NCBI GenBank assembly: GCA_017619755.1
Contig: JAFZRU010000008.1
Span: 1 to 64,000 of the forward strand
Direction of reading: 5' to 3'
DNA length: 64,000 bases
Origin: Prevotella sp.
GTDB lineage: Bacteria; Bacteroidota; Bacteroidia; Bacteroidales; Bacteroidaceae
The position numbers were made by a program, and so were the translations under genes. Positions 29,201 through 37,371 of the stretch are shown here, one piece after another. The notes under the pieces are model-generated. The model saw only the letters and a program-made list of their open reading frames with translations. It ran no database searches and was not told the origin of the DNA. Position 1 is the stretch's first letter. Each line of letters opens with the position of its first letter.

Positions 29201-29529
29201 AGGGCAGTTCCAACACCATGCCTCGCATTTCCGCTACTGGTCACCAGAACACAAACTGGGTCTCCACTCGTTACATGGAGGATGCCGACTACTTCAAGAT
29301 CAAGACCGTCACGTTTGGTTACGATTTCAAGCATATTTGGAAGTCTTGCCCACTCCAGCAGCTTCGTCTTTATGTCCAGGCTCAGAACCTCATCACCTTC
29401 ACTGGCTACACAGGCCTCGATCCTGAGGTAGGTAACTCAGCAGGTGGTAGTGGTTGGGCATCTGGTATCGACCTGGGTCTCTACCCACCATCTCGTACAT
29501 ATTTGGTAGGTGCAAGTATTAAATTCTAA
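26278..29529 (+). CDS. SusC/RagA-family TonB-dependent transporter
   Basis: The 1083-residue protein has a signal peptide (cut near GVMAQ; ATG 26305 is an alternative start), a textbook carboxypeptidase-regulatory-like domain at about 25-105 (VRGTVSDEAGEPVIGASVQV), a plug (LNDVVVIGYGTMKKK, then ASAAIYGARAANGVILVTT) and a C-terminal barrel ending GASIKF. Codons ending in T (GGT, CGT, GTT) are more frequent than in neighbouring operons, which fits high expression. Only SusD and one small lipoprotein accompany it; no enzymes or sensor are linked, so the ligand is unknown. Confidence 0.95.
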   Translation: MWNLNLTKKMRTLLFLFCFLPLGVMAQTVRGTVSDEAGEPVIGASVQVQGTKTGAVTDFDGNFSVEAASNATLIISYIGYVTEEVSVQGRNNIQVTLREDVSSLNDVVVIGYGTMKKKLVTGATVQVKGEDIAKLNTTNALEAMQSSTPGVQITQSSTQPGKGYKVYIRGIGTTGNATPLYVIDGVAGGNLDGINPNDIESIDVLKDAASAAIYGARAANGVILVTTKQGKAGKIELSYNGAMGWSNAYKRPQLLNAQQYMTIIDEYSFNTSGQKMNWAGTGNNDGFVPQDILKKVADGWEGTDWWGAFENENAVQQNHSVTLTGGTDRSKFAMSYTYTGNEGIMGAERASFYKRHTIRINSDHVLLRVKDFDAITIGENISIGYTKSHDLAEDGMYWSYIHSLLQTCPLVPQYADNGDIYYYQDFDGNVKYGQGWNASLFSNPWENLMKGGFNSMAESRNINTNATAFLTIQPIKGLRFRSQFNYSWGSGAYRNYGEPVSSGYGNATSPIYSVSQSTWINTNWSIENTLTYDLPIISGHKISAMVGQTFQSTDWSVNLGGSNKVNYGDQLATLKGWNSAWLSNIKLVNATDATLTGKPNDEEYLASWFGRVSWDWNETYMATVTMRYDGSSIFTDGKRWGFFPSVSAGWVVSNEKFMDSTNSWLDFFKLRASWGQNGNKDISKYQYLATIALSGESGDSGYKFGSDMATSVAGSPNVGAYANIVPNPDLTWETSEQLDFGFDARFLHSRLGLNFDWYKKTTKDWLIGGNLLAIYGTNPAAINGGDVENTGIELALTWNDRIGSDFSYNVGVNFATNKNKVTRIANDNHYINGPSGVLSQGTEYCYRAEEGKPIGYFYGMSYSGIWQNQAQIDAARAAGKAVLDNAQPGDCIWDDYNGDHVITYAEGDNCDRHEIGNPNPDIMVGLNLGLSWKGFDFALNGAGAFGMQIMRSYRSFSDAPYQNYDTTILDRWVGEGSSNTMPRISATGHQNTNWVSTRYMEDADYFKIKTVTFGYDFKHIWKSCPLQQLRLYVQAQNLITFTGYTGLDPEVGNSAGGSGWASGIDLGLYPPSRTYLVGASIKF

Positions 29530-29543
29530 TTCGACAACAAGTT

Positions 29544-31499
29544 ATGAAGAAATTTATTATATCATCGTTAGCAGTTTTGTCCGCAGTAACTTTGTTTACA
29601 GCTTGTAATGACATGCTGGACACCGATCCACGTGTTACAGAGTTGACTGCAGCTACATTCCCTGGCAAGCCAGGCGATGTTGAGGCGTTGAATGCAGCTA
29701 CCTATAGTATCATGAATACATTAGGTGGCGGTGACCAAAGTGGCATCTTGAACAATCCTTTCTATTGGTGGTCTCTTATGTCTGACGACTGCTACGGCAG
29801 TGGCGGTTTGCAGGACAATGTGGCCAAATCGTTGCATCATTTCACAACGGCAAGTGCCAACCAGTATGAGCAGGATTTCATCCTTCTCTATGGTGGTATT
29901 TCACGTGCCAACAACCAGATTGAGACCATCGACAATGTGGAATGGACTGAAGCTCAGAAAGCTCAGCGCAATCAGTTGCTTGGCGAGGGCTTCTTCATGC
30001 GTGGTTTCTATACTCTGTTGCTCACCCAGATGTACGGCGACGTACCTCTGATTACCACTACCGTTATTACTGAAGACATGTGGGATGAGGTGAGTGCCGA
30101 GGACGTGATTTACCCACAGATACTTGCAGACTTTATTTCTGCCAAGAATCTCATGAAGCCAGAAAGAGCCAATGGTTCAGGTCATGCTGACAAGTTCTGT
30201 GCCGAGGCATTCATTGCCCGTGCTTGGATGTTCTGGGCCGGCTTCTATAAGAAAGCTGGTGAGCTCGCCAACGCTGATGCTACCATGAACCTTGTGAACG
30301 CCGCTGGTGAGCCTATCACTCAGGAGGGCCTTAATGTCACTTCCATTTCCAAGGCAGATGTCGTAGCTGGTCTTCAAGACATCTATTCCAATGGCGGTTA
30401 CAAGCTTTGCGAGGATTTCCGCTCACTCTGGCAATACTCCAACAGCTACCTTTGGGACGAGGCACACGACAACGCAGATGGCACAGGCAACCTTGAAGGC
30501 ACCCATGCATACGCTTTCATCGCTGACATGAAGCGTGAGAACTGCTTCGACCAGCCTGGTATGGGCAACGGCAACACCGAGGAGCTTTTCCAGATTCAGT
30601 TTATGAACGCATCCGATTGGGGCATTGGTGGTACATACAACAATCCCCGTATGTATTCCAACTACCTTTCCTGCTTCTGGGGTCTTCGTAATGGTGCCAC
30701 CAATGATAATGGTAGGCGTGACAAAACCTATCCGTTCAACCAAGGTTGGGGTCAGGGAACTCCTTCTTGCAACATTTGGGATGATTGGACAGACGCTGAG
30801 AGAGCTGGTGGTTACACGGACATGCGTAAACTCGCTACTCTGATTGACCTCGACAATGAGCTTGAATCCTATACTTATGAGAAGGATGACAATGAGGAGT
30901 CTGGCTATGCTGTCAAGAAGTATGCCGATGTCAACCTCGACGCTTGCGCAGCCGACAACGATTCATGGTGGTCAAAAGCTGGAGGTGATAGCTATACCAG
31001 CTCACTGAACAACAAGCAGCAGGGCGACCACTTCGAGGACTACTACCTGATGCGTTATGCTGACGTTCTGCTCATGCTGACCGAGCTTACAGGAAATGCT
31101 TCTTTCATGAACCAGGTTCAGAAGCGTGCCGGTGTTCCTGAGACGCCATATTCTTGGAAGGCACTTCAGGACGAGCGTCGTTGGGAATTTGCTTTGGAGG
31201 GACTTCGTTTCAACGACATGCGTCGCTGGTCTGGCAAAGACTCTGGAACGAATTCATACGCTGCTCAAGCCCTCCAGAAGCAGAAAGGCAAGCAGGTTGT
31301 ATGCTATGGCCAGAAGAGTGCCAAGCGTTCTTTGGAACACATGACATCTGCAGGTTGGGCCAAGCGTTACGCTGACACCAATGGTTTCCTCCCCAAGCCT
31401 CAAGCTCAGATGACTCTGATGAACAACAGGATGAAGCAGAACCCAGGATGGGATGAAAATACTCCTGCTGAAGAGTGGACATATAAAGTTCTTTATTAA
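29544..31499 (+). CDS. SusD/RagB-family surface lipoprotein
   Basis: The 651-residue lipoprotein (lipobox LFTAC, then NDMLDTDPRV) is the lid of the SusC 14 bases upstream. SusD landmarks include the early helical repeat (GEGFFMRGFYTLLLTQMYGD) and the C-terminal DERRWEFALEGLRFNDMRRW. It is longer than a typical SusD, with an extended middle part (about 300-440). It belongs to a three-gene operon. Confidence 0.93.
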   Translation: MKKFIISSLAVLSAVTLFTACNDMLDTDPRVTELTAATFPGKPGDVEALNAATYSIMNTLGGGDQSGILNNPFYWWSLMSDDCYGSGGLQDNVAKSLHHFTTASANQYEQDFILLYGGISRANNQIETIDNVEWTEAQKAQRNQLLGEGFFMRGFYTLLLTQMYGDVPLITTTVITEDMWDEVSAEDVIYPQILADFISAKNLMKPERANGSGHADKFCAEAFIARAWMFWAGFYKKAGELANADATMNLVNAAGEPITQEGLNVTSISKADVVAGLQDIYSNGGYKLCEDFRSLWQYSNSYLWDEAHDNADGTGNLEGTHAYAFIADMKRENCFDQPGMGNGNTEELFQIQFMNASDWGIGGTYNNPRMYSNYLSCFWGLRNGATNDNGRRDKTYPFNQGWGQGTPSCNIWDDWTDAERAGGYTDMRKLATLIDLDNELESYTYEKDDNEESGYAVKKYADVNLDACAADNDSWWSKAGGDSYTSSLNNKQQGDHFEDYYLMRYADVLLMLTELTGNASFMNQVQKRAGVPETPYSWKALQDERRWEFALEGLRFNDMRRWSGKDSGTNSYAAQALQKQKGKQVVCYGQKSAKRSLEHMTSAGWAKRYADTNGFLPKPQAQMTLMNNRMKQNPGWDENTPAEEWTYKVLY

Positions 31500-31519
31500 T
31501 ATTATAATTAGTAATCAAA

Positions 31520-32254
31520 ATGAAAAAGATATTATTGCTTATTGCCACAGTATTCGTTTTCGCTGGTTGCGACCCTACTCATGAGGATATCAGCAATGGT
31601 GGCCACATCACTGTTGATGAACTCAAGGCGAAATCCAGTGTCACTGTTGACAAGGCTGCGGACGGCCAGAATGGCAACGTGGTCACTTGTTCTACCTCAG
31701 CCCCCGTCAATGCCAAGTGGAGCATTGGTGGCAAGGATATCATTGGCAATTATGCTTGGAAGAAGATGAAGCTTGGTGATCATGTCGTCGTGCTAACTGC
31801 TATTTGCCCCGACGGCACCGAGCTTAAAGCTGAATACCCTATCACCTGCAGCGTCGTTACCAACGCTCTCGAGAAGTTCTACATCTATGGCGACCCTTCC
31901 AAGCCTGAAGAGGTTCCCTTCCAGCCAGGTGCTTGGGATGCAGCAGCCATGCGTTTCAGCTCCACTGAAGGCGCCCATCTGCCCACCATTCCCGATGATG
32001 TCTATTTTGGCTTCAAGACTTTGATTTTTGACGTCTCAGATGTTACTGACGACTTTGATTTGAAGGTCATGAACGGCTGGTGGAGTAACACCTATTACGA
32101 TCATGTGAAGTGGGTTTCAGGTTTGAATGAGCTTCAGATTACTGAGACCATGGCCAAGGAGTGCGCCAAGGGTAACGGTGGCGAAGGCCGCGACCTCGAC
32201 CTCATGCTGTACAGCGGCTCCATGACGCTCAATTCTGTTTACTATGAGGAATAA
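31520..32254 (+). CDS. Surface lipoprotein, SusE/SGBP-like accessory of the SusC-SusD pair
   Basis: The 244-residue product has a lipobox at cysteine 17 (FVFAGC), then an Ig/PKD-like region at about 30-115 (NAKWSIGGKDIIGNYAW ... HVVVLTAICPDG) and a C-terminal beta-rich domain at about 120-244 (LKVMNGWWSNTYYDHVKW). Small lipoproteins in this slot are usually surface ligand-binding proteins working with SusC/D. The W/Y-rich C-terminal domain supports ligand binding but names no substrate. It is the last gene before a strong terminator. Confidence 0.75.
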   Translation: MKKILLLIATVFVFAGCDPTHEDISNGGHITVDELKAKSSVTVDKAADGQNGNVVTCSTSAPVNAKWSIGGKDIIGNYAWKKMKLGDHVVVLTAICPDGTELKAEYPITCSVVTNALEKFYIYGDPSKPEEVPFQPGAWDAAAMRFSSTEGAHLPTIPDDVYFGFKTLIFDVSDVTDDFDLKVMNGWWSNTYYDHVKWVSGLNELQITETMAKECAKGNGGEGRDLDLMLYSGSMTLNSVYYEE

Positions 32255-32286
32255 TCATTCCTTATCGGTATAAATAATTAATATTA

Positions 32287-32316
32287 GGCTGACCCATTTG
32301 ATTGGGTCAGCCTTTT
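32287..32316 (+). terminator. Strong rho-independent terminator after the SusC-SusD-SGBP operon
   Basis: GGCTGACCCA (32287-32296), loop TTTGAT, TGGGTCAGCC (32303-32312), TTTT. A perfect 10-base stem with a T run 32 bases after the stop. Confidence 0.92.
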
Positions 32317-32417
32317 ATGGCAAAAAAAATGACTGATAAAAAGATTCTCAAAAGTTGTGCGCTGCTGTAGGCATAGAAGAACTTGAAACATTGAAAGAGG
32401 AGTTTTTTCAGTTGTTA

Positions 32418-32449
32418 TTTGGCTGATTGGCAGAAAATGCTTATCTTTG
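32418..32449 (+). promoter_or_regulatory. Promoter of the AAA-ATPase / membrane-propeller operon
   Basis: TTTG (32418-32421), 20 bases, TATCTTTG (32442-32449). The leader to ATG 32477 is about 20 bases. No other strong promoter is seen before 40770, so it may drive the whole run to 40670. Confidence 0.78.
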
Positions 32450-32476
32450 TCGCTATGAAACAAACAGCTGTAGAAT

Positions 32477-34060
32477 ATGAGGACCAACCAGCGCAAGTAT
32501 CCAATAGGAGTACAGACCTTTGAAAAGATAATCAAAGGAGGATTTGTTTATGTGGACAAAACCGATTTGATGTGGAAGATGACAAAGGTGAGCAATTATG
32601 TTTTCCTTAGCCGCCCCCGCCGCTTCGGAAAGTCGCTGTTATCATCCACTCTCCATTCATTTTTTGCCGGACAAAAGGAGTTTTTTGAGGGACTGAAGGT
32701 GATGCAGTTGGAGCAGGAATGGAAGGAGTATCCTGTCATCCATTTGGACTTGAGCATGGCCAAAGGCAAGGAGTCAGCCGACGAACTTCAGCGGACGTTG
32801 ATGCTGATGCTGTCACGATGTCCATATTTCGATGGAAATGATTTTGAGAAGACACCAGGTGAACGATTGACAGGTATGATTCAGCGTGCATATCATCAGA
32901 CCCAACGTCAGGTAGCGGTCATTATTGACGAATACGATGCACCTTTGCTCGAAGTGCTCCATGAGGAGGAGAATCTGCCTACATTCCGCAAGGTGATGCA
33001 GGAGTTCTATGTGCCGCTCAAGGCCTGCGACCCCTATATCAAGTTCTGCTTCATTACAGGTATCACGAAATTCTCCCAATTAAGCATCTTTTCCACCATC
33101 AACAACCTGAAAAACCTCTCCATGCGCCCTGACTTTTCTGCAATCTGCGGCATTACGGAAGAGGAAGTGAAGACTGTCTTTGCTGAGGACATCCAAAGGA
33201 TGGCAAGAAAATATGAATGCACACCCGAGGAGATGTTTCTTAAGATCAAGAACAGGTATGACGGCTATCACTTCGCAAAGGAGTCGCCCGATATTTACAA
33301 CCCTTTTAGTCTGCTCAATGCTTTCGATGACTGTGAGCTAAATAGCAGTTGGTTCGCCTCGGCCACACCCTCCTATCTTATCCAGCAGATGAAGCATTTC
33401 CGAACAGACATTACCTCTTTGGATAATATGGAAGAGCCAGCAGATGCTTTCGACATTCCTACGGAGGCCATGACCACAGCCCTTCCTTTACTCTACCAGA
33501 GCGGCTATCTGACCATCAAGAGCTATGACCGCGAGACGGAGATGTACACACTCTCCATCCCCAATCAGGAGGTGCGCATAGGTTTTACCAAGGGGTTGTT
33601 GCCTACTTATACAGGAATAGAGGTTGGCTATACGCAAAAAGGCTTTGCCCTGAGATTCTGGCAAGCTCTGAGAAAGAATGACTTAGAATTAGCCTTGCAA
33701 GAGATGAAGTCTTTCCTCGCCGCCGTACCCTATGTAGAGGGTTTCAAAAAGAAACTGGAGGAGGCCGCCACGGCAGAGGGGTTCTATGAGTACACCTTTT
33801 GGCTCATCTTCAACATGCTCAACGTCTATACCCGCACGCAAGTCAAGTGTGCCGGAGGCAGAACGGACATAGTGGTATGGATGCCCGATACCATCTACGT
33901 ATTGGAGCTAAAGGTTAATGGTACGGCAAAAGAGGCTCTCCATCAAATCAACACAAAAGGCTACGCCACACCATACGCTACTGATGGACGTCGTGTGGTA
34001 AAGGCCGGCATTCGTTTCAATATAGATTTCCGTACTATTGATGATTGGATAATAGAATGA
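32477..34060 (+). CDS. AAA-ATPase-like / PD-(D/E)XK nuclease family protein
   Basis: The 527-residue product belongs to a family that is abundant and often multi-copy in Bacteroidales, with an N-terminal AAA-ATPase-like domain (PF09820 type) and a C-terminal PD-(D/E)XK nuclease-like domain (PF08011 type). Visible marks are IGVQTFEKII, a Walker-A-like RPRRFGKS with K52, a Walker-B-like VAVIIDEYDAPLLE near 150, and a nuclease core GGRTDIVVW (about 460) followed by VLELK (about 478). All catalytic-type residues are present. The biological role is not established. Its stop overlaps the next start by four bases (ATGA). Confidence 0.88.
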   Translation: MRTNQRKYPIGVQTFEKIIKGGFVYVDKTDLMWKMTKVSNYVFLSRPRRFGKSLLSSTLHSFFAGQKEFFEGLKVMQLEQEWKEYPVIHLDLSMAKGKESADELQRTLMLMLSRCPYFDGNDFEKTPGERLTGMIQRAYHQTQRQVAVIIDEYDAPLLEVLHEEENLPTFRKVMQEFYVPLKACDPYIKFCFITGITKFSQLSIFSTINNLKNLSMRPDFSAICGITEEEVKTVFAEDIQRMARKYECTPEEMFLKIKNRYDGYHFAKESPDIYNPFSLLNAFDDCELNSSWFASATPSYLIQQMKHFRTDITSLDNMEEPADAFDIPTEAMTTALPLLYQSGYLTIKSYDRETEMYTLSIPNQEVRIGFTKGLLPTYTGIEVGYTQKGFALRFWQALRKNDLELALQEMKSFLAAVPYVEGFKKKLEEAATAEGFYEYTFWLIFNMLNVYTRTQVKCAGGRTDIVVWMPDTIYVLELKVNGTAKEALHQINTKGYATPYATDGRRVVKAGIRFNIDFRTIDDWIIE

Positions 34061-35844
34061 AAAACAAAAGCAAAGCACCCAGTGTCCTCCTCTATGTAAG
34101 TGTGTTGGTTTTCATTGCATTTGTAGCATATATACTACACATCAACCAGGAGGTACTCTACACGGCACACGACCGTTCCGAATTCATTTACGGAGCCCCC
34201 TTCTTCCATACGCTCCTGTCAAAACCCTTTGGTTTGATGCGGTATGTAGGCGCGTGGCTCACACAGCTCTTTTGTCGTCCAGCCATAGGTGCAGGTGTGC
34301 TGGTGATCATCTGGGCACTCATCTACTTTGTAGGTGCCAAGGCATTCCGTTTACAGGGAAGCCTCTCCGCACTGATGCTCTTGCCTATAGCCTGCTTGCT
34401 CACCTCCATTGTCGATTTGGGCTATTGGGTTTATATCTCAACCATCAGAGGCTATTGGTTCTCACAGTCGGTGGGTTATCTCCTCATGCTGTTGCTTTTG
34501 TGGGCGGCACGTTGCACCCCCCGCAAATGGCATCTTGCCTGGTGTCTGCTTGCCGCATGCCTCTATCCTGTGCTTGGATGGTTTGCTTTGCTTTTCATTA
34601 TCTGCCTCGCGCTCACAGAGAAACCCACCTGGCGCGAGTGTGTAGGCATCGTCCTGCTCGTGTTTACCGCCGGCATCTGGCATACGCAGGCCTATTCCTA
34701 TCTGAGAGCCAACGATGTCACGCTGGCCGGCTTCCCCCGCTTCGAAACCCCCATGGACTCAAGCCCGCATCTCTCCATCCCGTTCTGGATACTTGCTGCT
34801 GTCTCCGTGCTCATTCCTATTTGTGGCCAATACCTGGCTCGACCAAAATTCAAGTGGCTTGTGCCGGTGCTGTGTGCCATTGCAGGCATCTTCATCACCA
34901 CGTCGTTTATGTTCCATGACAAGAACTACATCGACGAAATGCGGATGGTGCGCCTTGCTTCCGACGACAACTGGCAGGAAGTCCTCAAAATGGCAGAAGC
35001 GAACAAGAAGCCAACGAGCACGATGGTATTTCTCAAGAATATAGCCCTGATGAACGAAGGCGGCTTATTAGACCGTTCGTTCAAATTGGGCAACGATGCC
35101 GCCAACCTCCACAACCCCGACACCTTGCACGTCACCCTTTTGGACATCGCTTCGCCTTTGGTATATTACAACTACGGCATGATGAATGAAGCCATCCGTC
35201 TTAATTTCGAGAATGCTATCCAAGCCGGTTTCTCGCCCTTCTACCTGAAGATGCTTACCCGCTGCGCCTTGGCTGTCGGCGACAAGAAGTTGGTGGAACG
35301 CTACACCACCCTACTCCATCATCTCCCATTCTACGGCGACTGGCAACCGGCACCGGTCACAGAAAAAATCAAGGAACTTCAAACATGCTATCCCGATGAG
35401 ATCACCGGCGTTGAGAACAGCGAGAGCTATCTTGTCAATGGCATCAGTCTATGGTACGAATCCGATAGCAAAGTGGCTTCCGAACAGGCGTTGTTCTATT
35501 CCATGCTGCGTTGCGACTCTCGTCGTTTCTGGGCATCGTTGAAAAACTATGTGAAATTGCATCTTGACGAAGAATTTCCCCTGCATGCGCAGGAAGCCTA
35601 TATCCTGTTCATGGACAAGTCGCCGGAAGAAAAGCGGATGATGCTCCCCGTGGAGCAGTCCGTTTTCGACCGTTACAAACAGTTCTGGGCTACCTTGGAA
35701 AGTCTGGCACAGCCAGGCATGACCCTTCAAAAAGTAGGTGAGGCCATGCATAAAGAATATGGAGACACCTACTGGTGGTACAACCTCTTCGGAAGAAAAC
35801 CTCTTCAATTATCAGGAAAGATTGGAAACGACATTCATGCGTAA
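34057..35844 (+). CDS. Polytopic membrane protein, module A copy 1 (DUF6057-like)
   Basis: The frame can be read from a TTG at 34045, but ATG 34057, overlapping the previous stop as ATGA, is the natural start and gives 595 residues. The first 300 residues hold about eight or more hydrophobic helices; the rest is soluble and helical, repeat-like (about 310-595, e.g. NYGMMNEAIRLNFENAIQAG). I recall this architecture as DUF6057, from memory. It is paralogous in layout to the gene at 37372: both start with one helix, share a YWW/FH periplasmic segment, and end in TPR-like helices. Function unknown. Its end overlaps the next gene by 8 bases. Confidence 0.7.
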   Translation: MKNKSKAPSVLLYVSVLVFIAFVAYILHINQEVLYTAHDRSEFIYGAPFFHTLLSKPFGLMRYVGAWLTQLFCRPAIGAGVLVIIWALIYFVGAKAFRLQGSLSALMLLPIACLLTSIVDLGYWVYISTIRGYWFSQSVGYLLMLLLLWAARCTPRKWHLAWCLLAACLYPVLGWFALLFIICLALTEKPTWRECVGIVLLVFTAGIWHTQAYSYLRANDVTLAGFPRFETPMDSSPHLSIPFWILAAVSVLIPICGQYLARPKFKWLVPVLCAIAGIFITTSFMFHDKNYIDEMRMVRLASDDNWQEVLKMAEANKKPTSTMVFLKNIALMNEGGLLDRSFKLGNDAANLHNPDTLHVTLLDIASPLVYYNYGMMNEAIRLNFENAIQAGFSPFYLKMLTRCALAVGDKKLVERYTTLLHHLPFYGDWQPAPVTEKIKELQTCYPDEITGVENSESYLVNGISLWYESDSKVASEQALFYSMLRCDSRRFWASLKNYVKLHLDEEFPLHAQEAYILFMDKSPEEKRMMLPVEQSVFDRYKQFWATLESLAQPGMTLQKVGEAMHKEYGDTYWWYNLFGRKPLQLSGKIGNDIHA

Positions 35845-37366
35845 GAAAACAATGAAAAGACATACCCTCCCCTATTTGCAACTTTTGGCCGTTGCCATGT
35901 TGCTCTTGTCCTCGTGTGTGCATCACCCCGACATCCCTTCTTCGTCCAAAGAGGCCAAGTGCCTGCCAGCCATCTTCCCTGACTATTGCGGCGTCACCGT
36001 GCCGTACAACATCGCTCCCCTCAATTTCATGCTTGCGGATAGCACGTACAATGAATGTGTGGCACGTATCACCACCCCCGACGGCCAGCAGCAGACCTAC
36101 GGCAGTGGCGTGAAGGTGCAGATACCCGAGTCGGAATGGCATGACATGCTCGATGCCTCGAAAGGCAAGAGCATAAAGGTAGAGGTATGGGGGCAGAAAG
36201 ATGGCGAATGGCTATCGTTCAACCCGTTTGAGATACATGTTGCCGAAGAACCCATTGACGAATATGTGTCGTATCGCCTCATCGAGCCATCGTACGTGGC
36301 TTGGACCTTCATGGAGATAGCCCAGCGCCATCTCACCACATTTGAAGAGACACAAATCTTCAACAATGAGATCACGATGAATGACAAGACCATCGGCCAG
36401 TGCATCAACTGTCACAGCTATCAGAACTACAAGACCGACAACATGCTCTTCCACGTGCGCCTCTCCAATGCCGGCACCGTCATTGTGAACGATGGCAAGG
36501 TTTCGAGAGTCAATATGAAGCGCGACTATACCATTTCAGGTGGTGTTTATCCTGCATGGCATCCCACCGCCAAACTGATAGCCTTCTCCACCAATAAGAC
36601 AAGGCAGGCATTCCATACTGTCAATCCCAACAAAATCGAGGTTTACGATTTGGAAAGCGACATGATTCTCTACGACGTAGAGACCGACTCTGTGAGCATC
36701 GTCAGCAATGATTCCACGCTTTTGGAGGTGTATCCCACCTGGTCGCCCGATGGCAAATACCTCTATTACTGCAAGTCCGTACCACTTCCTGAAGAGATGC
36801 GCGACAAGGACGTCCGATCCACCTACTCGAAAATACAATACAACCTCTATCGCCGTTCATTTGATTTGGCAACACATGGCTTCGGCGAAGAGGAGCTTGT
36901 CTATGATGCAGCCTCTGCCGACAAGAGCGTCACGCTGCCACGCATCAGCCCCGATGGCCGCTACCTGCTCTTTGCCCTTGGCCAGTATGGCTGTTTCCAT
37001 AGCAGGCACCATGATGCAGACATTGTTTGCATCCCTATGAACCAGTATTCCGGCACTGCCCTCACCGCAGAAACCTCTTCGGCCATCGACCTCACCCCTC
37101 TCAACAGCGAAGGCTATTCTGACAGCTACCCCTCCTGGTCGAGCAACGGTCATTGGATCATGCTTGCCAGTCGTCGTGACGATGACAACTACAGCCGTGT
37201 CTATTTCTCCTATTTCAACAACGGGAAAGTAGGAAAGGCCTTCCTCATGCCGCAGGAAGACCCAGAAGACAACCTCTTCCTTCTGAAGAGCTACAACCGT
37301 CCGGAGTTCATGGTGGAACCTGTCAAAATCAGCGTTGAAGAGTTTAGTAGGGTGTTTGACAAATAG
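35837..37366 (+). CDS. Beta-propeller lipoprotein with CxxCH heme-type motif, module B copy 1
   Basis: An upstream ATG at 35738 would lie inside the previous gene; ATG 35837 (or 35852) gives a proper lipoprotein signal (LLLSSC) and about 509 residues. The N-terminal 170 residues are beta-rich (IFPDYCGVTVPYNIAPLNFM). C189-I-N-C-H193 is a perfect CxxCH, the attachment signature of c-type heme, in an exported protein. The C-terminal 300 residues are TolB/PD40-type propeller blades (YPTWSPDGKYLYYC, LPRISPDGRYLLFA, YPSWSSNGHWIMLASRRDD). Heme binding is inferred from the motif only. The same layout recurs at 38901. Confidence 0.8.
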   Translation: MRKKTMKRHTLPYLQLLAVAMLLLSSCVHHPDIPSSSKEAKCLPAIFPDYCGVTVPYNIAPLNFMLADSTYNECVARITTPDGQQQTYGSGVKVQIPESEWHDMLDASKGKSIKVEVWGQKDGEWLSFNPFEIHVAEEPIDEYVSYRLIEPSYVAWTFMEIAQRHLTTFEETQIFNNEITMNDKTIGQCINCHSYQNYKTDNMLFHVRLSNAGTVIVNDGKVSRVNMKRDYTISGGVYPAWHPTAKLIAFSTNKTRQAFHTVNPNKIEVYDLESDMILYDVETDSVSIVSNDSTLLEVYPTWSPDGKYLYYCKSVPLPEEMRDKDVRSTYSKIQYNLYRRSFDLATHGFGEEELVYDAASADKSVTLPRISPDGRYLLFALGQYGCFHSRHHDADIVCIPMNQYSGTALTAETSSAIDLTPLNSEGYSDSYPSWSSNGHWIMLASRRDDDNYSRVYFSYFNNGKVGKAFLMPQEDPEDNLFLLKSYNRPEFMVEPVKISVEEFSRVFDK

Positions 37367-37371
37367 TTCCA

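Noticed and set aside
35738-35836. Upstream extension of the first CxxCH propeller gene
   Set aside because: Lies inside the preceding membrane-protein gene and encodes no signal; ATG 35837 gives a lipoprotein signal.
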